Source: Incurvaria masculella
Taxonomy: Eukaryota > Arthropoda > Insecta > Lepidoptera > Incurvariidae
Length of the DNA stretch: 64,000 bases
Assembly (NCBI GenBank): GCA_946894095.1
Contig: OX335657.1
Location: 5,394,001 to 5,458,000 of the forward strand
Direction: 5' to 3'
Shown here piece by piece: positions 1 through 10,375 of this stretch. The notes under the pieces are model-generated. The model did not search any database, was not told where the DNA came from, and saw nothing but the letters and a program-made list of their open reading frames with translations. Made by a program: the position numbers and the translations under genes. Position 1 is the first letter of the stretch. The number at the start of each line of letters is the position of its first letter.

Positions 1-84
1 TTTTGTTGATAATATAATGGGATATAGGTGCTTCAGTAACTAACTAGACGAAGAGCTTGTGTGGAATTGGTACCTCATAATCCA

Positions 85-225
85 ATAAAGAGCGTGACCC
101 GTAGTGCACGGGTTTCGCGTCGAAGACCGCGGGTTCGAATCCCGGATAACTCTTTATACCATTGATAAACTGTTGAATTCTTAATGAACAAAGACATTAA
201 TAAAATGAATAAATAAATTAACCAA
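85..225 (+). repeat. tRNA-like SINE fragment
   Basis: The segment has a good RNA polymerase III B box, GGTTCGAATCC, inside a perfect T-arm-like hairpin (CCGGG pairs with CCCGG around 130-145). AAAGAG and CTCTTT flank it like an acceptor stem. The anticodon arm does not fold canonically, so it is not a working tRNA gene. An A-rich stretch with AATAAA-like words follows at 197-222, as in a retroposed SINE. I do not recognise the family. Confidence 0.4.
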
Positions 226-2790
226 GATTGAAATGTACACGTCTATTTTATTGTGTCATCAGTAAAAATACTACTGATGACACAAAAAAAAAGAATGTAA
301 TAAATGCAGAAGAGTATTTATTACATTCTATTTTTATTCCGAAGTTCGGCTTTTGTCAAAATGATTCCTATGAAAGGTTTTCTTATTTCAGGTAATAAAC
401 GATATATGTGCCAAATATCATCTAGATCCTTCCAGCCGTTTTTGCGTCATTGGTAACTAAAATCAAAACATTCAAACTTATATAGTAGGACTAGTGGATA
501 AGTAGGATTATTTGCTAGAGTTATCTACCGTAATAAATTGTAATTAATATTTAGCAGAAAAATGACAATAATCATGATAACTTACGTCGCCAATCAACCT
601 TCAATTAATAAAATTAAATGAGACCATTCGAACATATTAAACATTAACTACATGCAAAGGTACGAATAAGGTTGCTACGCAACGCAAGTTACAAGATAGT
701 TCGTTAACATTCGCTCTAGGTGTATAATGACATTAAGGTCGGCACTATGGTCTAATGTCGCGTTGAATTGTGGTCTTTTGCTACGTGAAAATTATGATTG
801 GCTTCATTAAAGTCGTAGTCACGAGTGTGAAAGTTTCTGATTATACGAACCATCTCTAGCGCTAAATGAACATTTGAGAAAGCATTTTTACGAGTCATTC
901 GCAAGAACTAAATCGTTTCCGCGCATTTCTTGTATATTGTAGGTATTTACATACTCTAAGTCTGTATACCAGACCACACCTATAACCTAAAAGAACTTTT
1001 TTTTCCCCGGGCGCCACATATAATACTATGTTCTTATTAATTTCAATCTGTGATCGAATTAACGTCTGATTAGAAGTCACAAAACGTCGCAACGATCTTC
1101 GTTCAAACTTACTACGGGTTGCAAATTGATTGAAGTCCCTAGTCGGAGTTCTACGCTAACGCGAAAAACCGGTTCCGTCGATCGTATTCTGTGCGTCGCA
1201 AGTAGCAATATTTCGGTGCTCGCGAATTTGGATGGACTCGAAATTCGTCTAATTTTGCACATTTGACAGCGTACCAAAACGGCTATACTCGACATTAAGA
1301 GGACATTTTAGGACACTGGTTGTCGAACATCAAACAGCTTTCAGTGCTAGTTATCGCCATATTATTGAAAAAATATTTCTGTAAGAAAAACGTAGTGTGA
1401 AATATTTGTAAGCTGAAGATATGCTGCCTGTGGGTGGAATCATATTGTAGCCAATAAAGAAATTAGTTTTATTCATTGTCTGTGCTGATTTTCTACCAAA
1501 GGTGGGTTAACATTGTTTATTATTTTTTTGGCATTATGGCTTTCCCAAAAAGGTATCCGATTTTTCGTATGGTAAATCAACGAGGTTAGTTTAACCTATC
1601 ATTAGAACATTGTATACAATTAGTTAAATAAAAAGGAAGTTGGTAATGATACACGAACAGCGGAGCGTGCAGCGAAATCGAGCAAAAAAAATCCATTACG
1701 TAATGATAATAAAATTTTAGGTTTTCACCACGTTGCCAATCATCATTTGGTATGGTATTACAATTGGTTGCAGCGTTATATTTACCGTGGATTGCACAAT
1801 CTCTGGTTAGGGAGAATTTCGAAATTAAAATATATTCATCGTTATTTTTCGCTATAATACTAACAAGAGATTGTGTACTACACCTGTGTTTGTCGCTACC
1901 GCATCGCTAAACTTAGGGTTATAAATAATAATGTGATACAATATCCCTGTTATGAATAAACCCAAATCATTCTCTGAATGGTTTTGACCTTTGTGTGCAG
2001 TTTCAGGGACCAAACATTGCATAAATATTCAGAGGATCATCTGAGTTTATTGGTAAGGGTAAATTTTTTACCTCTCAATAAATAATAATAATAAAACTGT
2101 TTAATAGATAAAAAATACAATCCAACATTGCAACATATAGCCATTCTTTATGTAGAACTTAGTATTATTATAACTACGAGTATTTTGCGTTTCCCCTAGT
2201 GGGCCACCACGTTGCCTTGAGGCAATCTCTTCCTGACCGCCTATTAGTTTTCAGGTTAAAGAATATTCTTATTTCCCAAAAGAACATTACATTCACTTAT
2301 ATGAGAAACATTAAATTAAGTATAGGCATGATGATGATAGAAACCATTCGTCTGTTGCGCGTTAGAATATTAGTAGAAAGAGGACGGTGAAATAGCGTGC
2401 GTAGCTATTCTGTGGTGCTGGCTCTAGTTCACGGGCTGGGCGCACGGGCACAGAAGAGAGCAAAATGTGAAGTGGCGGCTGAAAATATGTGAGCGAATTC
2501 AATCTGTTCTGCACCAATCAGAAGTGGATGTCAAGTATTCTACCCAATAAGAGCGCAGAAGGTACGAAAACGGTTCTGATTGGTACGCCGGTTACCTCCG
2601 AGGTCCCAGTTGAATGTTCACTGCTTGTGTTTACTCTTAAAAAGCGTTATCCAAGACTTTTGCATGAAGATTATGCGAGACTTTCGCATGGGGAGTTCTA
2701 AAAACGAGCCATCCGATAATTTTGCATGGGGAGGACTAAAAAGGGTCATGCGAGAGACGAAAGATTTTTATTTTGAGGGTGCGATTCCGG
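226..2790. other. AT-rich non-coding DNA, no gene seen
   Basis: The six frames hold only short open frames with no recognisable domain. Around 2640-2760 there are imperfect repeats of a unit containing TTTGCATGGGGAG. I see no tRNA, rRNA or transposase remnant. Confidence 0.5.
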
Positions 2791-2794
2791 TTGC

Positions 2795-3010
2795 ACCGAC
2801 ACTAGCGGTGGCGAGTGGCGCGGGCACCGAAGCGCAGTCGCTGCACGGGCGGCGGCGGCTACGCAGTGCGCGCACGACACGGTAGGCAGCGGATAGGTAG
2901 GTGCCCCGAGCGCGGGTACCAGCCGCGGCATTGACACCGATCGCGTCCGCCACGCTGCCGAACGTCCGGCCGTCCGGTTACCGTCGTCGTCTGTAAACAC
3001 TGCACTGCTT
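2795..3010. promoter_or_regulatory. CpG-rich block, possible promoter or first exon
   Basis: This is a sharp island of GC- and CpG-rich sequence in AT-rich surroundings. Open frames run through it on both strands, as expected from GC content alone, and none has a recognisable domain. It may be a promoter with an untranslated first exon. Strand and gene cannot be decided from the sequence. Confidence 0.25.
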
Positions 3011-3587
3011 TATTGCCTGCGTGCGTGCGGAATATTGTCTTCGAAGATCTCAAATTTGGCGCATATTGTACTCTTGTATCCGTAGTAAGCGTTTCTGATT
3101 GTGAATTCTAAAATTAGTTTTTTTCGTCTCACTTTCACGCAACAATGGAGCAATGAATTGACGTATTTTTTAGCATAGAGATAAGTTATGGCCCGAACAA
3201 TTCATAATACAAGCTACTTTTTATGCTAGAAAAAAATATTTTAGATGTTGTACCTACCGAGCGAAACCGCAAGGGTGGGCAATATGGTGGAGCCTAATAA
3301 AGAACGATCACAACCACAACTTCTTTGACTCCTTATATTTCGATAGAGAGCCATAAATCGATTTTTACATGTCCTTCCATTACGCGTGTTGGGTAACTGA
3401 CCTCACAATTTTTTTTTGTTCCGTAATACCCTTTGGAGCGGTAGAATAATTACATATTATCGTAATATAAATCAATAACATTGCTCGAAGCAAATTCCGC
3501 CAATTCATAGTTTCCTAAATGTAAATTTTATCAATTTTTTATTTATTTATTTATTTATAATATAAATATCTAATACATTATTATTAT

Positions 3588-4248
3588 TTTTTTTATGAAA
3601 AACCGGTATGGGTGGCTGTGCTGAGGACCAAAGGTGCTCAGGAAAGCCAAAAACACCTCGCCTCGCGAAACCACGCTCAGCGAGGCGCCATGCCAGCGGA
3701 TTTGCGGACTATGGCTGGGCTATCAAGCTTATTTAAATTACGTTTGAAGACTCCCAGGTTATAGGTATGAGGAAAGGCATCCGCCGGTAGACAGTTCCAT
3801 ATCCTGGCGGTGCGGCAGAGAAATGAGTTTGAGAAACGGTTCGTTCTCAAGAGCCTAATGTCAACCACAAAGGGGTGCTCTGATTCTCTGCGGCGGGTGC
3901 TCCGGATATAGGTAGGATGGGTAGGAATGAGGGATGCAAGTTCCACAGAGCAACGCCCATGGTAGTACCTGTAGAACAGACTGAGCGACCCCACAAACCT
4001 TCTGTGGCTCAGTGACTCCAAGCCAGCGGTGATTTGTGGGTCCCCAACTAGACGGACCGCTCGGCGCTGAATTGAGTCCAAGGACGCCAGCAGGTACTGG
4101 GGACTGCCTTCCCATATATGGCTACAGTATTCTATCACCGGCCTTATCTGTGATTTATAAAGAAGAAGTAGTTGTACCGGTGAAAAGAACCTTCTGCAAC
4201 GGTATAGGATCCCCAGTTTCTGCGATGCAATTTTGGCCTTGGCTTCAA
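3588..4248 (-). mobile_element. 5'-truncated CR1/Jockey-like LINE, C-terminal end of the reverse transcriptase ORF
   Basis: On the minus strand an open frame runs from about 4245 to the stop at 3677. It encodes the C-terminal part of a non-LTR retrotransposon ORF2. Visible markers are KLGILYR, RPVIEYCSHIW, LDSIQRRAVRLV, FYRYYHGRCS, RTARIWNCLPADAFP and FKRNLN, an order I know from lepidopteran CR1/Jockey-type LINEs. The polymerase and endonuclease domains are absent, so this is a dead 5' truncation. The 3' UTR (3588-3676) and an A-rich tail follow. A second, shorter copy of the same family lies at 46117-46392. The frame is undisrupted, suggesting fairly recent insertion. Confidence 0.75.
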
Positions 4249-4656
4249 TGAATTTATACTGTAATTCTTAAACTAAACCAGGTTTGTCTTATAAGAACTA
4301 CTGTTAACAAGGTTTTTTACATGGGTATAATACGATTTGTTAAAACTTTTACAATGTAATGCTATTCAAATAAAAAATATAGAATTGGTATATAAAATAT
4401 AAGCAAGAGTGTGAAATGAAGGTTTCTTGGCTGTAAGTAACTGAAACTGTGTTAGGAGAATGATTAAATACAGTCTTCGGATACATCTTCGAAAAAGAGA
4501 CCTGTCCAATTGCTCAAACCGTCAAAAAACCATACAGGTTAGCGAGCAACGTTCGACACGGTATTCGGATGTCGTTGTTGACATCCCAAAATGGTGTGCG
4601 CTTCACACGACCGAGCAGTGTATGAATGATTCCCGGCGTAGTCAATACCCCAAGAG

Positions 4657-4863
4657 ATATACCCTCGAATTGCTACACTTTGGATGTTAACCGATTTACG
4701 ATCCAAACGTTAACCAGGTATATCCCTTGGGATATTTGGAGCAAAAAAGGTGAATGGCATTTTGGAGATATACCTTCGAATTACTTCACCATGAGTGTTA
4801 ACGGATTTGTGGTCAAAACGTTAACCAGGTGGTAGTACTTGGGATATTTGGAGCAAAAAAGGT
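4657..4863 (+). repeat. two tandem copies of a MITE arm
   Basis: Two units (4657-4751 and 4769-4863, offset 112 bases) share the words GTTAAC, CGTTAACCAGGT and GGGATATTTGGAGCAAAAAA. The same words form the inverted arms of the MITE at 33341-33596. This is therefore a rearranged piece of that family with two arms head to tail. A third, inverted trace (CGAGGGTATA) is near 4930. Confidence 0.6.
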
Positions 4864-4869
4864 AGCGTA

Positions 4870-5660
4870 ATGATGAACAATAATTCGCATTATTTTTTTA
4901 TAATTGTAAACACCCAAAGTGAAACGATTCGAGGGTATACATATCTGGGCATATTCAATATAAAAAAAAAGTGAAATATGAAATATTATAGAAGTTTGTT
5001 ACTTGGGGGCGGATAGAAAGTTCTGACTCTATGGTGACATTTTCATATCAATGCTCAGTTATTTTTAACTAGGCCGTTAAATAAATTGAAATGTTTGCCT
5101 AAGCCAGAAACTTCTTTTGTGATGATTTGTGTTACTTCAGTATTTGTACTTAGTCAGTTTTCACTTATTAATAATATCACAGATTGATGACAACGTGTTG
5201 GCAATTAAATACAAAATACTTTGACGATCACTAGAAATAATTGATAGCTGGCTAACTCGTGGTCTATCCAGAAGTCGTTCGGTGTTCCAATCTGTCTTTG
5301 CTAGTACAATGACTGAAAGATACACTAAGCCTCACTATTGTTATGCAAATGAATGTCAACTAGACCAATTTGCTATGGAGTACTTACGTACATTTTTTTA
5401 TATTTTGCTCTTCTTACATGATTTAGGAGTTAATGTTAGCGAAAAAATCGTACAATAAATGATTGGTTAAGGCACTAAACCAAAGGTTTCATCAAAACAT
5501 TTCTAGATATAATAATGTTTAATGGACTATTAGATAACCGCGGATATGGCTATACTCCATTAAATATCCGCGACTGGTGTCTATTAGGTAAAACCACTCA
5601 CTGCTTACACCTTAGGTAAATTGCGTAATGGTACAGAGTAACTATTGTAATGGTAAGAAG
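4870..5660. other. AT-rich non-coding DNA
   Basis: No open frame, RNA or repeat boundary is recognised here. Confidence 0.5.
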
Positions 5661-5670
5661 AATATAATTA

Positions 5671-5861
5671 ATGTAAACAATCAAACTTTGCAACGTATGT
5701 ACAAACCGCATCAAAATCGGTAAATTACTTGTCAATTTATAATTTATGATTTATATATATATATATATATATATATTTTATTAATGTGAACAATCAAACT
5801 TTGCAACGTATGTACAAACCGCATCAAAATCGGTAAAGTACTTGTCAATTTATAATTTATG

Positions 5862-5897
<36 letters not shown>
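5671..5897 (+). repeat. 113-bp tandem duplication with (TA)n tracts
   Basis: Two nearly identical 113-bp units (5671-5783 and 5784-5897) each begin ATGTRAACAATCAAACTTTG and end in a TA run. A related inverted trace (CGATTTTGATGCGGTTTGTA) occurs at 58990-59020, so the unit comes from a dispersed element. Confidence 0.75.
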
Positions 5898-5898
<1 letters not shown>

Positions 5899-6020
5899 AT
5901 GTTTGATTTGTTTTCTGTTTTTTGTTTTCTGTTTTAAAAAGTTGTTAAAATGTAATTTTGGTGTCAATGGACTTCTAGTCTGAAATAAAGAATTGTTATT
6001 ATTATTATTATTATTATAAG
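5898..6020 (+). repeat. LINE-like 3' end with (TTA)n tail
   Basis: A T-rich 3' UTR-like stretch ends with AATAAAGAATTG and a pure TTA trinucleotide run (about 5996-6016). This is the usual shape of the 3' terminus of insect non-LTR elements that end in short tandem repeats. No coding remnant is present. Confidence 0.4.
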
Positions 6021-6023
6021 CGG

Positions 6024-6230
6024 GCGGGTAGATTGATAAACACACAGACATAAAGACGGACTGATAGGCAGATGGATATACAAATACATATACATATAGA
6101 CAGACCGATAGACAGAAAGACAGATAGGCAGACAGACAAATAGACGGACAGACAGATCGACAGACGGACAAAAAGGCAGGCGCCGGACCTACAGGCAGAT
6201 AGACAGACAGACAAATAGGCAGGCTCCATA
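6024..6230. repeat. degenerate (GACA/GATA)n tetranucleotide array
   Basis: About 200 bases of imperfect GACA, GATA and GACG tetranucleotides. The long open frames here on the minus strand (poly SVCLSVCLS) are a by-product of the repeat and not a gene. Confidence 0.85.
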
Positions 6231-6729
6231 CGCTGGATTAATTAAGAGGGTTATTAATGAGTTGATCTAGTTCCATACAATGGCTCGTGCCTGGTTCGCT
6301 TTGAAGTACTGTAACGGCATTTTGATTTACACATATCATAATATTAGCTTCACTTGACAAGAAGCTATATAATATCGCTGGTGTCAAGTACATAGAGATG
6401 TAATAATTCTACGATCTCTATGATGAGGTGTCAATACATACGTGAATAATTTTGAAGGCTTTACGGCGCGGGACGCAGTTTTGTGGTTTTGCGGTCGACC
6501 GCATTTTGTCTGCATCCAAATCGTAAATCTCCCGTCCCCATTATACCAATTGTTGTACAATTGTACATAGATGTGCCAATATTTGCTAGATATTTTAACG
6601 ACCTGCGTGTCTGTGATTACAAAAAAATGTGTCCTTGCAGATACAACATACTATATTTAAAAAACTAAAACATGTTAGGTAATTTATTTTCTTGAAGTGC
6701 TTTTGATGAAATGTGTTTAGTAACTTAAA

Positions 6730-7012
6730 AAAACCGGCTAAGTACGAGTCGGACTCGCACACGAAGGGTTTCGTACTATCGTACAAGATTTAACACAAAA
6801 AAACACGTTTGTTATATGCACCCCCCTTTTTTTATTTCAGCTATTTATTGTTATAGCGGCAAAATAAATACACGCTCTGTGAAAAAATCAGCTGCCTACC
6901 TATTAGGGTTCATGAGATAGAGCCCTGTGACAGACGGATGGGTGGATGGACGGACGGACAGCGGAGGCTTAGTAATAGGGTTCCGTTGGCACCCTTTGGG
7001 TATGGAACCATA
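6730..7012 (-). repeat. GGTTCCG-family repeat, copy 1
   Basis: Minus-strand copy of an abundant lepidopteran repeat of about 300 bp. One end is GGGTTCCG with CAAAGGG, the other is CGAGTCCGACTCG followed by GCCGGTTTTTT. The body carries a CCGT run, TGTCACAGGGCT, TCTCATGAACC and TTTATTTTGCCGCTATAA. It encodes nothing. Seven further copies lie in the window. Confidence 0.85.
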
Positions 7013-7019
7013 AATACAC

Positions 7020-7240
7020 TTTCTTCGTCTACACGTACCATTTTTGGTATTTTACACCCAACGTGCATGAAAGGACCTTCCATACATGCGATGCAAATGG
7101 GGCATATAGTTTTACATGAACTCCGAACCATTGGTAACGAAACTAACTTATAAAAATCAGTAAAAGAAAAAAAGTGGTGCATAAACGGGGCGGGGATTTG
7201 AGCCCAATACCTTTGTCACTACGCCCCTGAGCTATGAGCC
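7020..7240 (-). repeat. tRNA-headed SINE, 3'-truncated
   Basis: Read on the minus strand, it starts with a tRNA-like head: A box TAGCTCAGGGG, then a B-box-like GGGCTCAAATCCC. The body shared with 52208-52598 follows (GCACCACTTT, TTTCGTTACC, CATGTAAAACT). The distal half of the body is missing and the copy abuts GGTTCCG copy 1. Confidence 0.65.
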
Positions 7241-7249
7241 GCTCAAAAG

Positions 7250-8715
7250 CACTTAAACTAGCTAGCTAGTTAGCTATGATAAGTACTAAAACCTATTGGA
7301 TATAACAGAATCATCGCCAACTGAAAGTTCTCATCAACGCTGCGGTGTTCCGAATATCTACAGAATAAATACCTTGCTTGCTTGCATAGCGCGTGAGGCA
7401 TTTAGGTACGTGCATATGTAGGTTAACGAACACGAAGCTGGTTATAACTTTACTCTGCTCACATCATTATCGCAATGAATAAGAACTTTTGAAAACCTCT
7501 CCATGAAGAATAGTTTACGAAATTTAAAGAGGGTCCCGTAGTGGTTACTAAACGATATCCTCGCATGAAAATATTGAAAGAAGTGCCAAGTAAACGAAAA
7601 CCGAATTTAAATACATACATATGTTTGTTTAGATTTTTTTTACTTTTATATATTATTACCCTACTGCGAAAGAAGGAGGGTTATGTTTTTTTACTTTTAC
7701 GGATAAACAATGTTCAGCTTATTTATTTAGCTCGGCAATATGGTAACACAAGAGTTCAGCTGCCAAACTCTCAAAGGAGTCATGAGATCGATTTTGATAG
7801 AAAATAAACTGCGTTATTCGATTTTTGAAAACATTGTTTTTATAGCCGGGAATCGAACTCATTGACTTTAAGAAATTGAGCACACAACACACAAAAAAAC
7901 ACAAAACATATTTAATTGTTATACAATCTAATGCTTGCGTGTATTAGACTTGTTTCTCTATGTTCAGTTAATTTATTAAGTAAATTTGAACATTTTAAGT
8001 TTATAATTTTTTACGCAGTTAGATTTTTTCTAGAATTTTGAAACAAACATTAATACGAAAATATGTATTTTTTTTAAAACAAACAGGGAACTGTTCTTTT
8101 TTTTTCTTCCCATCAACTCTAAATTAACAATTTATATAAAAATTATATATATATACGCAAATATGAAATACAATAGGAATTTTAGTGTAAAAATACTTTT
8201 AGCTTATTAGTGTTTAAATAAAAATAATACTTAAAACCTTTTAATCATAACACAAGTCTAAGCGTAAAACATTAAAAGAGATTGCCTCCCAAAAAATCAA
8301 TATTGTGACTCAAATATATTAACAATAATTAATTATTAATATACATATATTCTGCATTTTTTTTTTCGGGCATCGAGGGCGTACGATCGATGAGATAGGA
8401 AAGGCATCTTAAAACGTATAAATTAGAAAATCAATGTCAAAGTGGCTCGAGGCGCGCGAATCCAATGTCACATCACGTCCGAGTTGATGCGAGCCAATTT
8501 GCGATGACATTGATTACGAACATAATGGCGGTCATTACGGGATCCGCGATTGCGGTCGCGCCCGCAACAGGGGCACACTCTGCGATCGTTCGTTTGTAAA
8601 CATGATGAGCCAGCCAGGTTTCGAGAAGGAAATACAATTGTACTTTTTTGTAAAACATTATGTTAAGTAGAAGGACATAGTCAAGTAAGACATATCCAAC
8701 GGAGCTGACATGGTC
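7250..8715. other. AT-rich non-coding DNA
   Basis: No supported gene. At 7845-7865 a minus-strand B-box-like GAGTTCGATTCCCGG occurs without a matching tRNA fold. A 120-codon minus-strand frame (8473-8835) runs partly through the neighbouring MITE and has no recognisable domain. Confidence 0.45.
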
Positions 8716-8720
8716 ACTAA

Positions 8721-8887
8721 GGCTGAGAAAAATAGTCGTAACAGAAACTAAGACTAACGAAAAGTAGTACTTTGTGACGTCACTTTGGCACATTTTGTAT
8801 GGACGAAATCTCAACGTAATGTAAAGTGACGTCACAAAGTACTACTCTTCGTTAGTCTTAGTTTCTGTTGCGACTATTTATCTCAGC
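8721..8887. mobile_element. palindromic MITE (GGCTGAGATAAATAG family), copy A
   Basis: The element is almost one inverted repeat. The left arm GGCTGAGA...GTAGTACTTTGTGACGTCAC pairs with the right arm of about 65 bases, leaving a short spacer containing TTTTGTATGGACG. TAA flanks both ends, a 3-bp duplication typical of PIF/Harbinger MITEs. Each arm contains TGACGTCA, the full CREB/ATF-type site. There is no coding capacity. Confidence 0.8.
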
Positions 8888-8894
8888 CTAAGTG

Positions 8895-9240
8895 TACCCA
8901 AGCTCCAAAGCTTAGTGGCGCAGGGAATTGCTTTGTATACCAGAGCTCTGGGTTCATACCCCGTTCCGTTTGGTTGAGTTGGATAGATGCATTTCGTCAC
9001 GAATATCAGCTGCTCCATGTTTCTGAATCTATGTAAAAATGTAGGTCCCCTTCCCCTACTAGGCGGTAGGGTTAAGCCCGCAAGTGTTGATACCATCGCA
9101 TTGGCAGAAACGATGATCGAAACGGCAATAAAGCATTGTCCGTGTTTTCCATTCAGTTCGAAGCAGCCTCGCTCACTAAGGGTAGACCCTGGCAAGGCAC
9201 CGGATTCCTTCGGGAATGGGGTATGTTCATGGCAGTTGGT
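8895..9240 (+). repeat. tRNA-headed SINE, nearly complete
   Basis: The head has an A-box-like TTAGTGGCGCAGGG and a B-box-like GGGTTCATACCCC. The body carries family words TTTCGTCACGAATATCAGCT, GTAGGTCCCCTTCCCC, GGTAGGGTTAAGCCCGC, ACCATCGCATTGG, GTCCGTGTTTTCCAT and TTCCTTCGGGAATG. It lies directly beside MITE copy A. The open frames on both strands are shadows. Confidence 0.7.
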
Positions 9241-9244
9241 GTAT

Positions 9245-10375
9245 GATTCATTTTCGATTCAATTAAAAATATACACCCTTCAGTCACATGGATTCAACCA
9301 TTCCTATGATTCAAAGAAACTTAATATTTCTTAATGCCACCTGTTAATATTTGTACAATACTAACGTTAACTGCTACAGATTCCCTTTGGCAACAAGCTC
9401 GCCTCTTACATTCTATGTCCTCATAATGGTAAGCAATAAAGAATATTTTCATTTCCTTTCAAAGCGAAACTAGTTTACACGGCAGTAGCTGTCCTGTTAA
9501 AATGGCTGCGGTTAAAATTTTTGGAAGATTGCCATTTTCGTTTCTCTAATGACTGAAGACGTCAAGTCGCTAGGCTAATGCCCTATTGTATTGTTACAGG
9601 TATATTCAAAAATACACTTTGTTTCTAAGCATACGCTTTCGCCTAACGTCATCAAAAATAAAATTTTATGTTATTGTCTCACTCTAATTAGAATAATTAG
9701 AAAAGGACAACACTAAGGTAACCTATAATGCTTTGTGACTCACCAATGAGTCACCATTGACTCGCAGGAATATCCTTTAAAATATTCTATATTCTATGCT
9801 CACAGGTGAGAAACATGAGTAGACACCTTGATATCAGATATTCTGATGGTCTGTGGCCATCTCTGTTTAGTCTGTGCATCGTATTGTCGGTGGGGTGTAC
9901 ACGCTCCGAGTCTATCGAAAGGGACTTCAGGCAGCCGCGACAGCCACCGAGGCGGCCCCCCTCAACTGCCACCGCTCGGCTACCTCCATCGCCATCCATT
10001 GGAGAGTGAGAAGAATCAGAAGGCAGCAACCATAGGACTCCCCGTCAACGAACCCCAGAGAAGACAATTCAGGTGGAACCGTTCCCACTCCCTCCATCCT
10101 CAATTCGGTATCGAATATATAACCCTAATAAAAAGAATTATTTCGGCTTTTGGCGTTTTATTGAAGGGAACAGCATATTCTCCACACTCATATCACGAGG
10201 CAGGAAAAGTCGTGACATTGGAAAAAAAAGAAGAAGAAATGTCAAACAAGACAGACGAAAATTTATTTACAAAATTAAATATTTTCATCGTTTTTAGATA
10301 TCTCTTCTTTCTTAGATTATATTACAAAAATATTAGCTTTGAAATACATTTACAGTTTTGCTACAAATCAATTAT
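9245..10375. other. non-coding, possibly including the 5' UTR of the retrotransposon
   Basis: 9250-9780 shows nothing recognisable. 9860-10010 is GC-richer and may belong to the 5' UTR of the retrotransposon whose ORF starts at 10376. The 5' end of that element cannot be placed because the two other copies in the window are truncated at their 5' ends. Confidence 0.3.

Noticed and set aside
5857..6229. Two minus-strand open frames of 71-104 codons rich in SVCLSVCLS
   Set aside because: They are translations of a GACA/GATA tetranucleotide array and a TA run; the periodic composition explains the absence of stops.
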